Assembly: GCA_947629425.1 (NCBI GenBank)
Contig: CANRDR010000010.1
Location: forward strand, 1-19,805
Reading direction: 5' to 3'
Source of the DNA: an uncultured Bacilli bacterium
Lineage (GTDB): Bacteria; Bacillota_I; Bacilli_A; RF39; UBA660
DNA: 19,805 nucleotides
Shown: positions 1 to 7,584 of the stretch, piece by piece
How the letters are laid out: the number at the start of each line of letters is the position of its first letter
Numbering within the stretch: the stretch's first letter is position 1
Program-made: the position numbers and the translations under genes
The notes under the pieces: model-generated
What the model was told of the DNA's origin: nothing
Database searches by the model: none
The model's input: the letters and a program-made list of their open reading frames with translations, nothing else

Positions 1-1668
1 GAAAAAATAGATGCCCTTTCTTTACCTGGAATAGATTTTTTAAAAACAAATAAAAGATATTATCCTTATGGTAGTTTTGCTTCTTATATTATTGGATATG
101 CTAAAAAAAATGAAGATGGGGATATTGTTGGTGAAATGGGTATAGAGTCATATTTTGATGAAGAATTGAGTGGAAAGGATGGATATTTAGAATATCAACA
201 TGATGCCTATGGATATCAAATAGCAGGAACAAAACCTATAGAAATAAAAGCAGAAAGTGGAAATAATATATATTTAACTATAGATAGCAATGTACAAATG
301 TATTTAGAAAATGCAGTTGATGAACTTGCAAGTAATAACCAATTAGAATGGGTAACAGTTACTGTTGCAAATGCAAAAACTGGTGCAATAGTTGGAAGTG
401 CTTCTAATCCTACATTTGATCCAAATAAATTAAATATAACTAATTATAATAACCCTTTAGTATCTTATACATATGAACCAGGAAGTACTATGAAAATATT
501 TAGTTTTATGTCTAGTATGGAAGAAGGACTTTATAATGGACAAGAAACTTATCCATCTGGAACAATAAAAGTTGATGACTATACAATAAAGGATTGGAAT
601 GGATATGGTTGGGGTGCAATACCATTTGATGTTGGATTTACTTATTCATCAAATGTTGCAGCAACAATACTTGCACAAAAAGTTGGAAAAGAAAAATTAA
701 AAAGTTATTATAAAGCATTAGGATTTGGTTCACTTACTGGAATTGAACTTTACGGTGAATTAAAAGGAAAAGTAAGTTTTAATTATGCATCAGAACTAGC
801 AAGTGCCTCATACGGGCAAGGTATAATGGTAACACCTATCCAAATGATACAAGCTCTTACTAGTATTACAAATAATGGTACAGTATTAAAGCCATATATT
901 GTAGAAAAAATAACTGATGAATCTGGAAAAGTAACATATACTGGTGAAAGAACAGAGTTAAATAAGGTCTTTAAAGAAGAAACAGTAAATAAAATTAAAG
1001 AATTAATGGATATGACAGTTAATGGAGAAGATAGCGCTGCAACAGGAAAAATATATCATACAGATTTAGTAAGATTAATAGGTAAAACTGGAACTGCACA
1101 GTATACTTCCGCTAATGGTTCTTATATATCTGGTGGAAATAGAAATATAAGAAGTTTTGCTGGAATATTTCCAAAAGATAATCCAGAATACATAATTTAT
1201 ATTGCGGTTAAAGATTTAGCAGCAGGTTCTGGACAAATATCAAAATTAGTTAAATCAGTAGTAGAATCTATTTCTAAATATAAAAATTTAAATGATAGAG
1301 TTAGTAATTTAGATGAAACAAAATATATTAAATTAGATAATTATTTAAATAAAAATGTTGATGAAATATCAAATACATTATCTAACTTAGGACTTATACC
1401 TATAAAAGTAGGTAACGGAGATAAAATTGTACAACAATATCCTAAAAAAAATGATACAATAATTATAGGAAGTAAAGTATTTTTAAAAACAAATAGTCAA
1501 GATAAAGTAATGATTGATATAACTAATTGGAAACAATCTGAAGTGATTACACTTTTAAATATGATGGGAGTTGATTATGAATTAGTAGGAAATGGTATTG
1601 TAAAAAGTTTTGATATTAATGTAGGAGATATTATAGATAGAAAAATAACTATTAATTTAGAAAGTTAG
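1..1668 (+). CDS. Class B penicillin-binding protein (FtsI/PBP2B/SpoVD type) with C-terminal PASTA domains, 5'-truncated by the window
   Basis: This is the 3' part of a membrane-anchored peptidoglycan transpeptidase that cross-links stem peptides during septum or spore-cortex synthesis. The frame is open from base 1, so the start, the transmembrane anchor and the early N-terminal domain lie outside the window; 555 codons are visible. The three active-site motifs are in order: SxxK in PGSTMKIF (Ser codon 484-486, Lys 493-495), SSN (646-654) and KTG in GKTGTAQ (1084-1092). After the transpeptidase domain come two PASTA repeats (from about base 1320), which bind muropeptides and are typical of PBP2B, PBP2x and SpoVD of Firmicutes. 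Domain content does not separate the division enzyme from SpoVD; neighbouring mraY/murE genes would be informative but are not in the window. The next gene starts 7 bases after the TAG stop and its ribosome-binding site overlaps that stop. Confidence 0.93.
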   Translation, partial: EKIDALSLPGIDFLKTNKRYYPYGSFASYIIGYAKKNEDGDIVGEMGIESYFDEELSGKDGYLEYQHDAYGYQIAGTKPIEIKAESGNNIYLTIDSNVQMYLENAVDELASNNQLEWVTVTVANAKTGAIVGSASNPTFDPNKLNITNYNNPLVSYTYEPGSTMKIFSFMSSMEEGLYNGQETYPSGTIKVDDYTIKDWNGYGWGAIPFDVGFTYSSNVAATILAQKVGKEKLKSYYKALGFGSLTGIELYGELKGKVSFNYASELASASYGQGIMVTPIQMIQALTSITNNGTVLKPYIVEKITDESGKVTYTGERTELNKVFKEETVNKIKELMDMTVNGEDSAATGKIYHTDLVRLIGKTGTAQYTSANGSYISGGNRNIRSFAGIFPKDNPEYIIYIAVKDLAAGSGQISKLVKSVVESISKYKNLNDRVSNLDETKYIKLDNYLNKNVDEISNTLSNLGLIPIKVGNGDKIVQQYPKKNDTIIIGSKVFLKTNSQDKVMIDITNWKQSEVITLLNMMGVDYELVGNGIVKSFDINVGDIIDRKITINLES

Positions 1669-1675
1669 GTGTAAA

Positions 1676-2218
1676 ATGAAAAAAAATAAAAAGAAAGTAT
1701 TAAATAAATTAAAAGATATATTAAATTCATATAAAACTATAATATGGATATCTTTTCTAATAAATATAATATTATTAATATTTACATATTACGTTATTAG
1801 TTCTAATAAAATATATTCATTTAGTGGTGAAGATGAATATTTAAAAGTAGAAAATGGACTTATTGTACTTAATACTGATATTAATATATTAAATGGAAAT
1901 AATATAAAATATGTAAAAGATGAAGATTATGATATAAAAGAATATAAGATTGGTTATTATGTTATGGATGGAACTAAATTAATTGAAATTGTATCTAATT
2001 CAATTAAATTAGATAATACTATTAAATTAAGTGAATTAATAAATAAATTTACATCATTTAATATAGCCGAAAAAAATAATAATAAATATTATTTTACTAA
2101 TTATAAAAAGAAATTAATTAAAGATGGATTATATCTAGTTTTAGAAGCCAAAACAAATGATAATAAAGATATAGTAAGTAAAGTTAATTTAAATGTATCA
2201 AAAATATCAAAACATTAA
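1676..2218 (+). CDS. Short membrane-anchored protein of unknown function
   Basis: I do not recognise this 180-residue protein. It has a lysine-rich N-terminus, one hydrophobic segment at about residues 22-42 and then an extracytoplasmic Lys/Asn/Ile-rich domain of about 135 residues, suggesting a type II (N-in) bitopic membrane protein. No cysteine pairs, lipobox or catalytic motif are visible. It starts 7 bases after the PBP stop with the TTAGGTG ribosome-binding site overlapping that stop, so it is probably co-transcribed with the PBP and may assist it at the membrane; that link rests on position only. A vegetative promoter for the next gene begins 11 bases downstream. Confidence 0.75.
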   Translation: MKKNKKKVLNKLKDILNSYKTIIWISFLINIILLIFTYYVISSNKIYSFSGEDEYLKVENGLIVLNTDINILNGNNIKYVKDEDYDIKEYKIGYYVMDGTKLIEIVSNSIKLDNTIKLSELINKFTSFNIAEKNNNKYYFTNYKKKLIKDGLYLVLEAKTNDNKDIVSKVNLNVSKISKH

Positions 2219-2228
2219 AAAATAATAC

Positions 2229-2257
2229 TTGACTATAAAGAAATAGAATAATATAAT
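2229..2257 (+). promoter_or_regulatory. Vegetative (SigA-type) promoter of the TasA-like gene
   Basis: TTGACT (2229-2234) and TATAAT (2252-2257) are separated by 17 bases. The predicted start at about 2264 leaves a very short leader that is almost only the AGGAGG ribosome-binding site (2266-2271), 7 bases before the ATG. Confidence 0.85.
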
Positions 2258-2278
2258 TTTATTATAGGAGGCTATGAA

Positions 2279-2974
2279 ATGAATATAAAACAAAAATTAA
2301 CTTTAGGTATTGCTGCTATATTTATGATAACTTTAACAATAGTAGGTATATCTTATGCATATTTTGTAACAAGAGTAACAGGTGCTCAAACTACTAACGT
2401 AGTAATTACTACTGCATCATATGGTGTAAAATATGGTGATGGTAATCAAGTAGTTACTTTAAATAAAGCGATGCCGGGAGATAAAGTTTATAAATCATTT
2501 ACAGTAACTAACGAAGAAAAAGTTGCAAGTAAATTTAATATAATATTAACACAAACAGCAGGAGAAAAAGAGTTTTTACATTTCGATAGTGGAAGTGATA
2601 TAACTTGTTATCAAGAAACTGTTACTAAGGATTTAAATAATAATTGTTATACTGCTGAAAAATATAATGATATTATAGTTTCTATTGTTGAATATAAAGG
2701 AAAAGATAGTGAAAATATTAAAATGGCAAACGCAGATCAAGAAAAATTAAAATCAGCATTTGCAGAATCAACTAATTCAGATATTTGTAAAAATCAAAAT
2801 TTGATTGCAACAAATGGTAAACAACAAATTTGCGCTGAGCAACAAATTGATGCTGTAACACAAGAAACACCAGTAGAAAAAATATATATTATGGAAGTAG
2901 AATTTAAGGATGCACAAAAAAATCAGAATGCAGAAACAGAGGCATCAGTAACAATTAAAGTAGACTTAGATTAA
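2279..2974 (+). CDS. TasA/camelysin-like secreted protein
   Basis: A 231-residue exported protein. The N-terminal segment has basic residues, a hydrophobic stretch at about residues 8-26 and then SYAYF, the signal-peptide pattern of the TasA/CotN/camelysin group, which is cut by the SipW-type signal peptidase. The mature part opens with an immunoglobulin-like beta sandwich containing AMPGDKVYKSFTVTN, a pattern shared by TasA-like biofilm fibre proteins. Four cysteines lie in two pairs (ITCYQE/NNCYTA and SDICKN/QQICAE) and could form disulfides outside the cell. It has its own strong promoter and terminator, so it is a single-gene unit, and no sipW or tapA is adjacent. Expected role: extracellular matrix or cell-surface fibre. 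The family call comes from the signal and Ig-like pattern; the specific function is unknown. Confidence 0.72.
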   Translation: MNIKQKLTLGIAAIFMITLTIVGISYAYFVTRVTGAQTTNVVITTASYGVKYGDGNQVVTLNKAMPGDKVYKSFTVTNEEKVASKFNIILTQTAGEKEFLHFDSGSDITCYQETVTKDLNNNCYTAEKYNDIIVSIVEYKGKDSENIKMANADQEKLKSAFAESTNSDICKNQNLIATNGKQQICAEQQIDAVTQETPVEKIYIMEVEFKDAQKNQNAETEASVTIKVDLD

Positions 2975-3004
2975 AAATCAAATTAAAAAAATTTGATTTT
3001 TTTT
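2974..3004 (+). terminator. Rho-independent terminator after the TasA-like gene
   Basis: An 11-bp inverted repeat AAAATCAAATT (2974-2984) / AATTTGATTTT (2990-3000) with a 5-base A loop, followed by a T run, beginning at the stop codon. Confidence 0.8.
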
Positions 3005-3015
3005 AAACTATTTTA

Positions 3016-3044
3016 TTTACAAATTTAAAAGATAATATTATAAT
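3016..3044 (+). promoter_or_regulatory. Vegetative promoter of lon
   Basis: TTTACA (3016-3021) and TATAAT (3039-3044) have a 17-base spacer. GGGAGG (3061-3066) sits 6 bases before the lon ATG. No CIRCE- or CtsR-like operator is seen. Confidence 0.8.
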
Positions 3045-3072
3045 AAAAAACAATTAGTTAGGGAGGTTTATC

Positions 3073-5340
3073 ATGATAGAAAATTTACCAATTTTACTAC
3101 TTAAGAAACTAATATTACTCCCTAATCAAGAAGTACGTTTAGAGATAAATAATGATGTATCAAAAACTGCAATAGATAATGCAATAAATAATAGTAATGA
3201 TACTATATTAGTAATAAGTCCAATAAATACATTAGAAGAAAAACCTAGTATAAGTGATTTACCTAATATAGGTGTTATCGCTAAAATAAAGAGTAAAATA
3301 AAATTACCTAATAGTGATTATAGAATTGTAATAAAAGGACTAAATAGAGTAAAAATATTAGAATATTATCAAAATGAAACAGGTATATTAAAAAGTAAAA
3401 TAAAAAGAATATATATAAATACATCTAATAATATAAAAGAAGTAGCACTGTTAAGAAAACTAAAAGATTTAACACATGAATATATGCTTAATAATAGTGA
3501 ATCAGATAATATGTTATCAACTACATTAGATAATATAGATGATTTAGATTTATTAACTGATATAATAGTATCATTTTTACCTATGGAAAAAGAAAAAAAA
3601 CTATTATATATGAACGAATTTGATTATATTAAAAGAGCAGAAAGTTTAATTAAAGAAATTAATATAGAATTACAAATAATAGAATTAGATACTAAAATAA
3701 ATGATGAAATAAGAGAAAATTTTGAAAAAGAACAAAAAAATATAATATTAAAAGAAAAAATAAATAAATTAAATAATGAATTAGGAATATTAACTGATAA
3801 ACAATTAGAAATAAATAGATATAAAGAATTATTAGATGATTTAGTATTACCTGATAAAGTAAAGAAAAAATTCATGTTAGAAATAGATAGATATGAATAT
3901 ACAACAGATAATAATCCTGATTCATCTGTAATAAGAAATTACTTAGAATGGGTATTAAACTTACCTTGGAATAACTATACTAAAGATGAAACTAATTTAA
4001 CTAAAATAAAAAATAACTTAGATAAAACACATTATGGATTAGAAGAAATAAAAACAAGAATATTAGAATTTGTTAGTATAAAAAAATTAAATAAAAATGT
4101 ATCAAGTCCAATATTATGTTTAGTAGGACCACCCGGTGTAGGAAAAACTACATTAGGTATGTCAATTAGTGCTTCTTTAAATCGTGAATTTTATAAAATA
4201 AGTGTAGGAGGATTAAACGAACCTAGCGAACTTATTGGACATAGAAAAACATTTTTAGGAGCATCTCCTGGTAAAATAATACAAGGAATAAATAAATGTG
4301 GTGTTAAAAATCCAGTTATATTAATAGATGAAGTAGACAAAATGGTAAATGATTTTAAAGGAGATCCATCTAGTATATTATTAGATATATTAGATGAATC
4401 GCAAAATAATATGTTTATAGATAATTATATAGAAGAACCATTTGATTTATCTAAAGTAATGTTTATTTTAACTGCTAATAATGTAGAAGATATTCCTACT
4501 GCTTTAAAAGATAGATTAGAAATAATAGAAATAAATTCATATACAGAATATGAAAAATTAGATATTGCTAAAAAATATATAATTCCTGATATATTAAATA
4601 AATATGGTATTAAAAATATAAATATAGAAGATGATATTATATTAGAAATAATAAATAACTATACTAAAGAAGCAGGAGTAAGAGAATTAGAAAGAATTTT
4701 AAAAAGATTAATTAGAAATCATTGTTTAGAAAATAAAAAAACTAATACTATAACAATGGATGATTTAATTAAATTATTAGGATTACCTAAATATATTAAT
4801 TCTAAAATAGAAAATCATTTAGGTGTAGTAAATTCATTAGCATGGACACCATATGGTGGAAATATTCAAAAAATAGAATGTATTAGTATAAATGGTACTG
4901 GTAATATAATAACTACAGGAAATATTGAAAAAATACTAGAAGAAAGTATAAAAATTGCTATCAGCTATATAAAAAGTATGAAATATGTAAAATGTAATTT
5001 TAATGAAATTGATTTACATATAAATGCATTAAATGCTGGTATTAAAAAAGAAGGTTCATCTGGTGGTATTGCAATTACTACAGCAATAATAAGTATATTA
5101 AAAGGAAAAATGATAGATTCTTCTATTGCAATGACAGGAGAAATTACTTTAAATGGAGATATATTAGGTGTAGGTGGTATAAAAGAAAAAATTATAGGTG
5201 CTTATAATAATGATATTAAAACTATATTTATACCATTTGATAATTCTAATGATTTAAGTAATATTCCAGAAAGTATTAAAAATAAATTAGAAATTATATT
5301 AGTAAAAAATTATAAAGAGATATATGATAAATTATTTTAA
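3073..5340 (+). CDS. lon: ATP-dependent protease Lon (LonA)
   Basis: Cytoplasmic ATP-dependent serine protease that unfolds and degrades misfolded and regulatory proteins. At 755 residues it is slightly shorter than the usual 770-810. Domains in order: N-terminal substrate-binding domain (residues about 1-190, opening LPILLLKKLILLPNQEV), a coiled-coil linker (about 195-260), an AAA+ module with Walker A GPPGVGKTT (Lys358) and Walker B LIDEVD (Asp419, Glu420), then the protease domain. The catalytic dyad is present: Ser663 in EGSSGG, replacing the more usual GPSAG, and Lys704 in GVGGIKEKI. It is a single-gene unit with its own promoter and terminator. Every key residue is intact, so it should be active. 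Confidence 0.95.
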   Translation: MIENLPILLLKKLILLPNQEVRLEINNDVSKTAIDNAINNSNDTILVISPINTLEEKPSISDLPNIGVIAKIKSKIKLPNSDYRIVIKGLNRVKILEYYQNETGILKSKIKRIYINTSNNIKEVALLRKLKDLTHEYMLNNSESDNMLSTTLDNIDDLDLLTDIIVSFLPMEKEKKLLYMNEFDYIKRAESLIKEINIELQIIELDTKINDEIRENFEKEQKNIILKEKINKLNNELGILTDKQLEINRYKELLDDLVLPDKVKKKFMLEIDRYEYTTDNNPDSSVIRNYLEWVLNLPWNNYTKDETNLTKIKNNLDKTHYGLEEIKTRILEFVSIKKLNKNVSSPILCLVGPPGVGKTTLGMSISASLNREFYKISVGGLNEPSELIGHRKTFLGASPGKIIQGINKCGVKNPVILIDEVDKMVNDFKGDPSSILLDILDESQNNMFIDNYIEEPFDLSKVMFILTANNVEDIPTALKDRLEIIEINSYTEYEKLDIAKKYIIPDILNKYGIKNINIEDDIILEIINNYTKEAGVRELERILKRLIRNHCLENKKTNTITMDDLIKLLGLPKYINSKIENHLGVVNSLAWTPYGGNIQKIECISINGTGNIITTGNIEKILEESIKIAISYIKSMKYVKCNFNEIDLHINALNAGIKKEGSSGGIAITTAIISILKGKMIDSSIAMTGEITLNGDILGVGGIKEKIIGAYNNDIKTIFIPFDNSNDLSNIPESIKNKLEIILVKNYKEIYDKLF

Positions 5341-5353
5341 AGTATCTCTTTTT
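5314..5353 (+). terminator. Terminator overlapping the end of lon
   Basis: AAAGAGATA (5314-5322), inside the last lon codons, pairs with TATCTCTTT (5343-5351) across a 20-base loop and is followed by Ts. The loop is long, so termination may be leaky and the small gene downstream could be transcribed by read-through. Confidence 0.6.
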
Positions 5354-5382
5354 ATGTTAATATTATTTAGAAGGTAATTTAT

Positions 5383-5490
5383 ATGAAACAAAGAATAAAA
5401 ATATTTATATATTTTATGATTGCACTTATTATATTATTTACATTATATATGTTAATTGTATATCATTATGAAAATCAAATTACAGTATAA
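5383..5490 (+). CDS. 35-residue single-pass membrane peptide
   Basis: A small ORF with ATG at 5383, preceded by AGAAGG (5370-5374 region) and ending in TAA at 5488-5490. The peptide has a basic start (MKQRIK), one hydrophobic helix over residues 7-27, and the polar tail HYENQITV. The ribosome-binding site, the basic-then-hydrophobic layout and a strong terminator directly after the stop argue for a real gene. No separate promoter is evident, so it may depend on read-through from lon. It faces a spore-type YjcZ gene with which it shares the terminator. Function unknown. Confidence 0.55.
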   Translation: MKQRIKIFIYFMIALIILFTLYMLIVYHYENQITV

Positions 5491-5491
5491 A

Positions 5492-5513
5492 AAAAGTGAG
5501 AAAACTCACTTTT
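5492..5513. terminator. Bidirectional terminator between the 35-residue gene and the YjcZ-family gene
   Basis: Perfect 9-bp stem AAAAGTGAG (5492-5500) / CTCACTTTT (5505-5513) with an AAAA loop. It has A's on one side and T's on the other, so it works for both convergent genes. Confidence 0.85.
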
Positions 5514-5694
5514 AGTTATTAGAATTATTCCAAGTCCAACCTGCTCCAATTATAATTACTAATAAGATAAATAGAACTATCCATAATGCAGCTCCCCAAC
5601 CATATCCGTTAGTTTGACCTGCATATGTTGATTGACAACAAGGATTATAGTTATAACCACCGTTATAACCTCCATTGTATCCATAATAATACAT
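5512..5694 (-). CDS. YjcZ-family small spore protein
   Basis: A 60-residue protein with a Gly/Tyr/Asn-rich head (YYYGYNGGYNGG), a Cys-Cys pair, then a hydrophobic segment ALWIVLFILLVIIIGAGW near the C-terminus. This Gly/Tyr head plus a single LFILLxIIxGA helix is the signature of the YjcZ/SscA family of tiny proteins associated with Bacillus spores. AGGAGG lies 6 bases upstream of the ATG on the minus strand. No convincing mother-cell or forespore promoter could be picked out in the AT-rich upstream region. It supports a spore-forming host. The family is recognised from composition and layout, so the call is good but not certain. Confidence 0.75.
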   Translation of the reverse strand: MYYYGYNGGYNGGYNYNPCCQSTYAGQTNGYGWGAALWIVLFILLVIIIGAGWTWNNSNN

Positions 5695-5787
5695 AATATA
5701 CCTCCTAATCTATCTAATATAGTTTATTAAATAAGTTAGAAATGTGTTATTACAAATTAATTATAAATAAAAATTATAATTAATAAT

Positions 5788-5816
5788 TTTACATTTTAAA
5801 ATATACATGATATACT
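5788..5816 (+). promoter_or_regulatory. Promoter of the rlmN-prpC-prkC-rsgA-rpe operon
   Basis: TTTACA (5788-5793) and TATACT (5811-5816) are 17 bases apart, with an extended -10 TG at 5808-5809. The predicted start is close to 5823, giving a leader of only about 9 bases with GGTG as the ribosome-binding site. Confidence 0.75.
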
Positions 5817-5831
5817 TTTTTTGGTGAAAAT

Positions 5832-6848
5832 ATGTCGAATATATATAATTATAAATTAACTGATTTAGAACAATATTTTGAAAATATAAATGAAAAAAAA
5901 TATAAGGCTAAACAAATATATGATTGGTTATATATTAAAAGAATTAATGATTTTAATAAAATGACTAATTTAAAAAAAGATTTAATTAATAAATTAAATA
6001 ATGATTTTAGTAATGATTTTATTAAAATTATTAAAAAACAAGAAAGTAAATTAACTAATAAATATTTATTTTCATTATTAGATGGAAATTATATAGAAGC
6101 AGTATTAATGAGACATGATTATGGAATAAGTGTATGTATTTCTAGTCAAGTTGGTTGTAATATGGGATGTTTATTTTGTGAAAGTGGAAGACTTAAAAAG
6201 GTAAGAAATTTAGAAACATATGAAATGATAGAACAAATATTATTAATAGAAAGTGATATTAAAGAAAGAATTTCTTCTGTTGTAATAATGGGTATAGGAG
6301 AGCCATTTGATAATTATGATAATGTTATTAATTTTGTAAAAATAATAAATAGTCCTTATGGAATTAATATAGGACAAAGACATATAACTATATCTACTTG
6401 TGGAATTATACCTAAAATAGATAAATTTAGTGAAGAAGATATGCAAGTTAATCTTGCAATTAGTTTGCATGCACCTAATAATGAAATAAGGAATAAGATT
6501 ATGAATGTAAATAAAGTGTACAATATTGAAGAATTAATTGCATGTTTAAAAAGATATATCGCTAAAACTAATAGACGAGTGACTATAGAATATGTTATGC
6601 TTAATAATGTAAATGATAGTTATGATAATGCAGTAGAATTATCTAAACTTATAAAAGGTATGAATGTTTATGTAAATTTAATACCATATAATGAAACAAG
6701 TCACATAGAATTTAAAAAGAGTGATAAAATTATGGAATTCTATGATGTGTTAAAAAAGAACAAAATAAACGTAACTATCAGAAAAGAATTTGGCGGTAAT
6801 ATTGATGCAGCATGTGGCCAACTTCGAGCTAAAGAGGTGGAAAAATGA
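5832..6848 (+). CDS. rlmN: Dual-specificity 23S rRNA/tRNA adenine C2-methyltransferase RlmN (radical SAM)
   Basis: Methylates C2 of A2503 in 23S rRNA and A37 in some tRNAs by radical SAM chemistry. The protein has 338 residues, close to the family norm. The Fe4S4-binding CxxxCxxC is Cys109, Cys113 and Cys116 (GCNMGCLFC), and the methyl-carrying Cys328 lies in DAACGQLRAK near the C-terminus. MGIGEPFDNY is the conserved GxGEP SAM-binding motif. After the cluster the sequence reads ESGRLKKVRNL instead of the common ATG...RNL, a variant within the RlmN/Cfr family. The neighbours (prpC overlapping by 4 bases, then prkC, rsgA, rpe) match the Bacillus yloN operon, which favours RlmN over Cfr. It is the first gene of the operon. 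Confidence 0.92.
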   Translation: MSNIYNYKLTDLEQYFENINEKKYKAKQIYDWLYIKRINDFNKMTNLKKDLINKLNNDFSNDFIKIIKKQESKLTNKYLFSLLDGNYIEAVLMRHDYGISVCISSQVGCNMGCLFCESGRLKKVRNLETYEMIEQILLIESDIKERISSVVIMGIGEPFDNYDNVINFVKIINSPYGINIGQRHITISTCGIIPKIDKFSEEDMQVNLAISLHAPNNEIRNKIMNVNKVYNIEELIACLKRYIAKTNRRVTIEYVMLNNVNDSYDNAVELSKLIKGMNVYVNLIPYNETSHIEFKKSDKIMEFYDVLKKNKINVTIRKEFGGNIDAACGQLRAKEVEK

Positions 6849-7582
6849 AATCATTTTATATAACAGATTCAGGTAGAGTACGTTCACATAACGAAGATTC
6901 TGTTACTATTGTAAAAAATGAAACTGGAGAACATTTAATGATGGTTGCTGATGGAATGGGTGGACACCGTGCTGGAGAAATTGCCTCAAGTATGGTAGTA
7001 ACACATTTGGGCTCTGCATTTTCAAAACTTTCTACAATAGGAACTAAATTTGATGCAGTAAATTGGTTAAATGAAAATATAAATACAATAAATACAAATA
7101 TAATAAAATATTCAAATGATTATCCAGATTCAACAGGAATGGGAACAACTATAGTACTCGCAATGCTTACTAAAGATTTTTTGATTTTTGGTAATATTGG
7201 AGATTCTAGTGGATTTGTTTTAAAAAATAATAAATTACATAAAATAACAAAAGATCATACATTAGTTAATTTATTAGTAGATGCAGGAGAAATAAAACCA
7301 GAGGATGCACAAAATCATCCTAAAAAAAACGTCTTAATGAAAGCATTAGGAACAGAAGGAAAACAAGAATTAGATATTTTTGATGTAGATATGAATGTTG
7401 ATGCAATCATGTTATGTAGTGATGGACTTACTAATATGTTAACTAAAGAACAAATAGAAAAAGTATTGTTAGATAATGAATTAACTATAGAAGATAAATT
7501 AATAAAAATAATAAAAAAATGCAATGCTAGAGGTGGAACAGATAATATATCTATTGCATACTTAGTAAAGGATGGTGATTAA
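6845..7582 (+). CDS. prpC: PP2C-family Ser/Thr protein phosphatase PrpC/Stp
   Basis: A metal-dependent phosphatase that reverses phosphorylation by the PrkC kinase encoded next to it. It has 245 residues, the normal size. Metal-binding motifs are present: the N-terminal SHNEDS (Asp18), VADGMGGH (Asp36, Gly37), LCSDGL in the middle, and GGTDNIS near the end. Its ATG overlaps the rlmN TGA in an ATGA, so translation is probably coupled. Cytoplasmic; expected substrates are PrkC itself and PrkC targets such as EF-G, CpgA and YvcK-like proteins in relatives. Confidence 0.95.
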   Translation: MKSFYITDSGRVRSHNEDSVTIVKNETGEHLMMVADGMGGHRAGEIASSMVVTHLGSAFSKLSTIGTKFDAVNWLNENINTINTNIIKYSNDYPDSTGMGTTIVLAMLTKDFLIFGNIGDSSGFVLKNNKLHKITKDHTLVNLLVDAGEIKPEDAQNHPKKNVLMKALGTEGKQELDIFDVDMNVDAIMLCSDGLTNMLTKEQIEKVLLDNELTIEDKLIKIIKKCNARGGTDNISIAYLVKDGD

Positions 7583-7584
7583 TT

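Noticed and set aside
3624..3875. Minus-strand ORF of 83 codons inside lon
   Set aside because: It is a low-complexity Phe/Ser/Asn/Ile translation opposite an AT-rich, certain lon frame, with no ribosome-binding site.
6243..6470. Minus-strand ORF of 75 codons inside rlmN
   Set aside because: Antisense shadow of the RlmN catalytic domain; Tyr/Ile/Asn composition typical of reversed AT-rich codons.
7315..7524. Minus-strand ORF of 69 codons inside prpC
   Set aside because: Antisense shadow of the PP2C gene, no start context.
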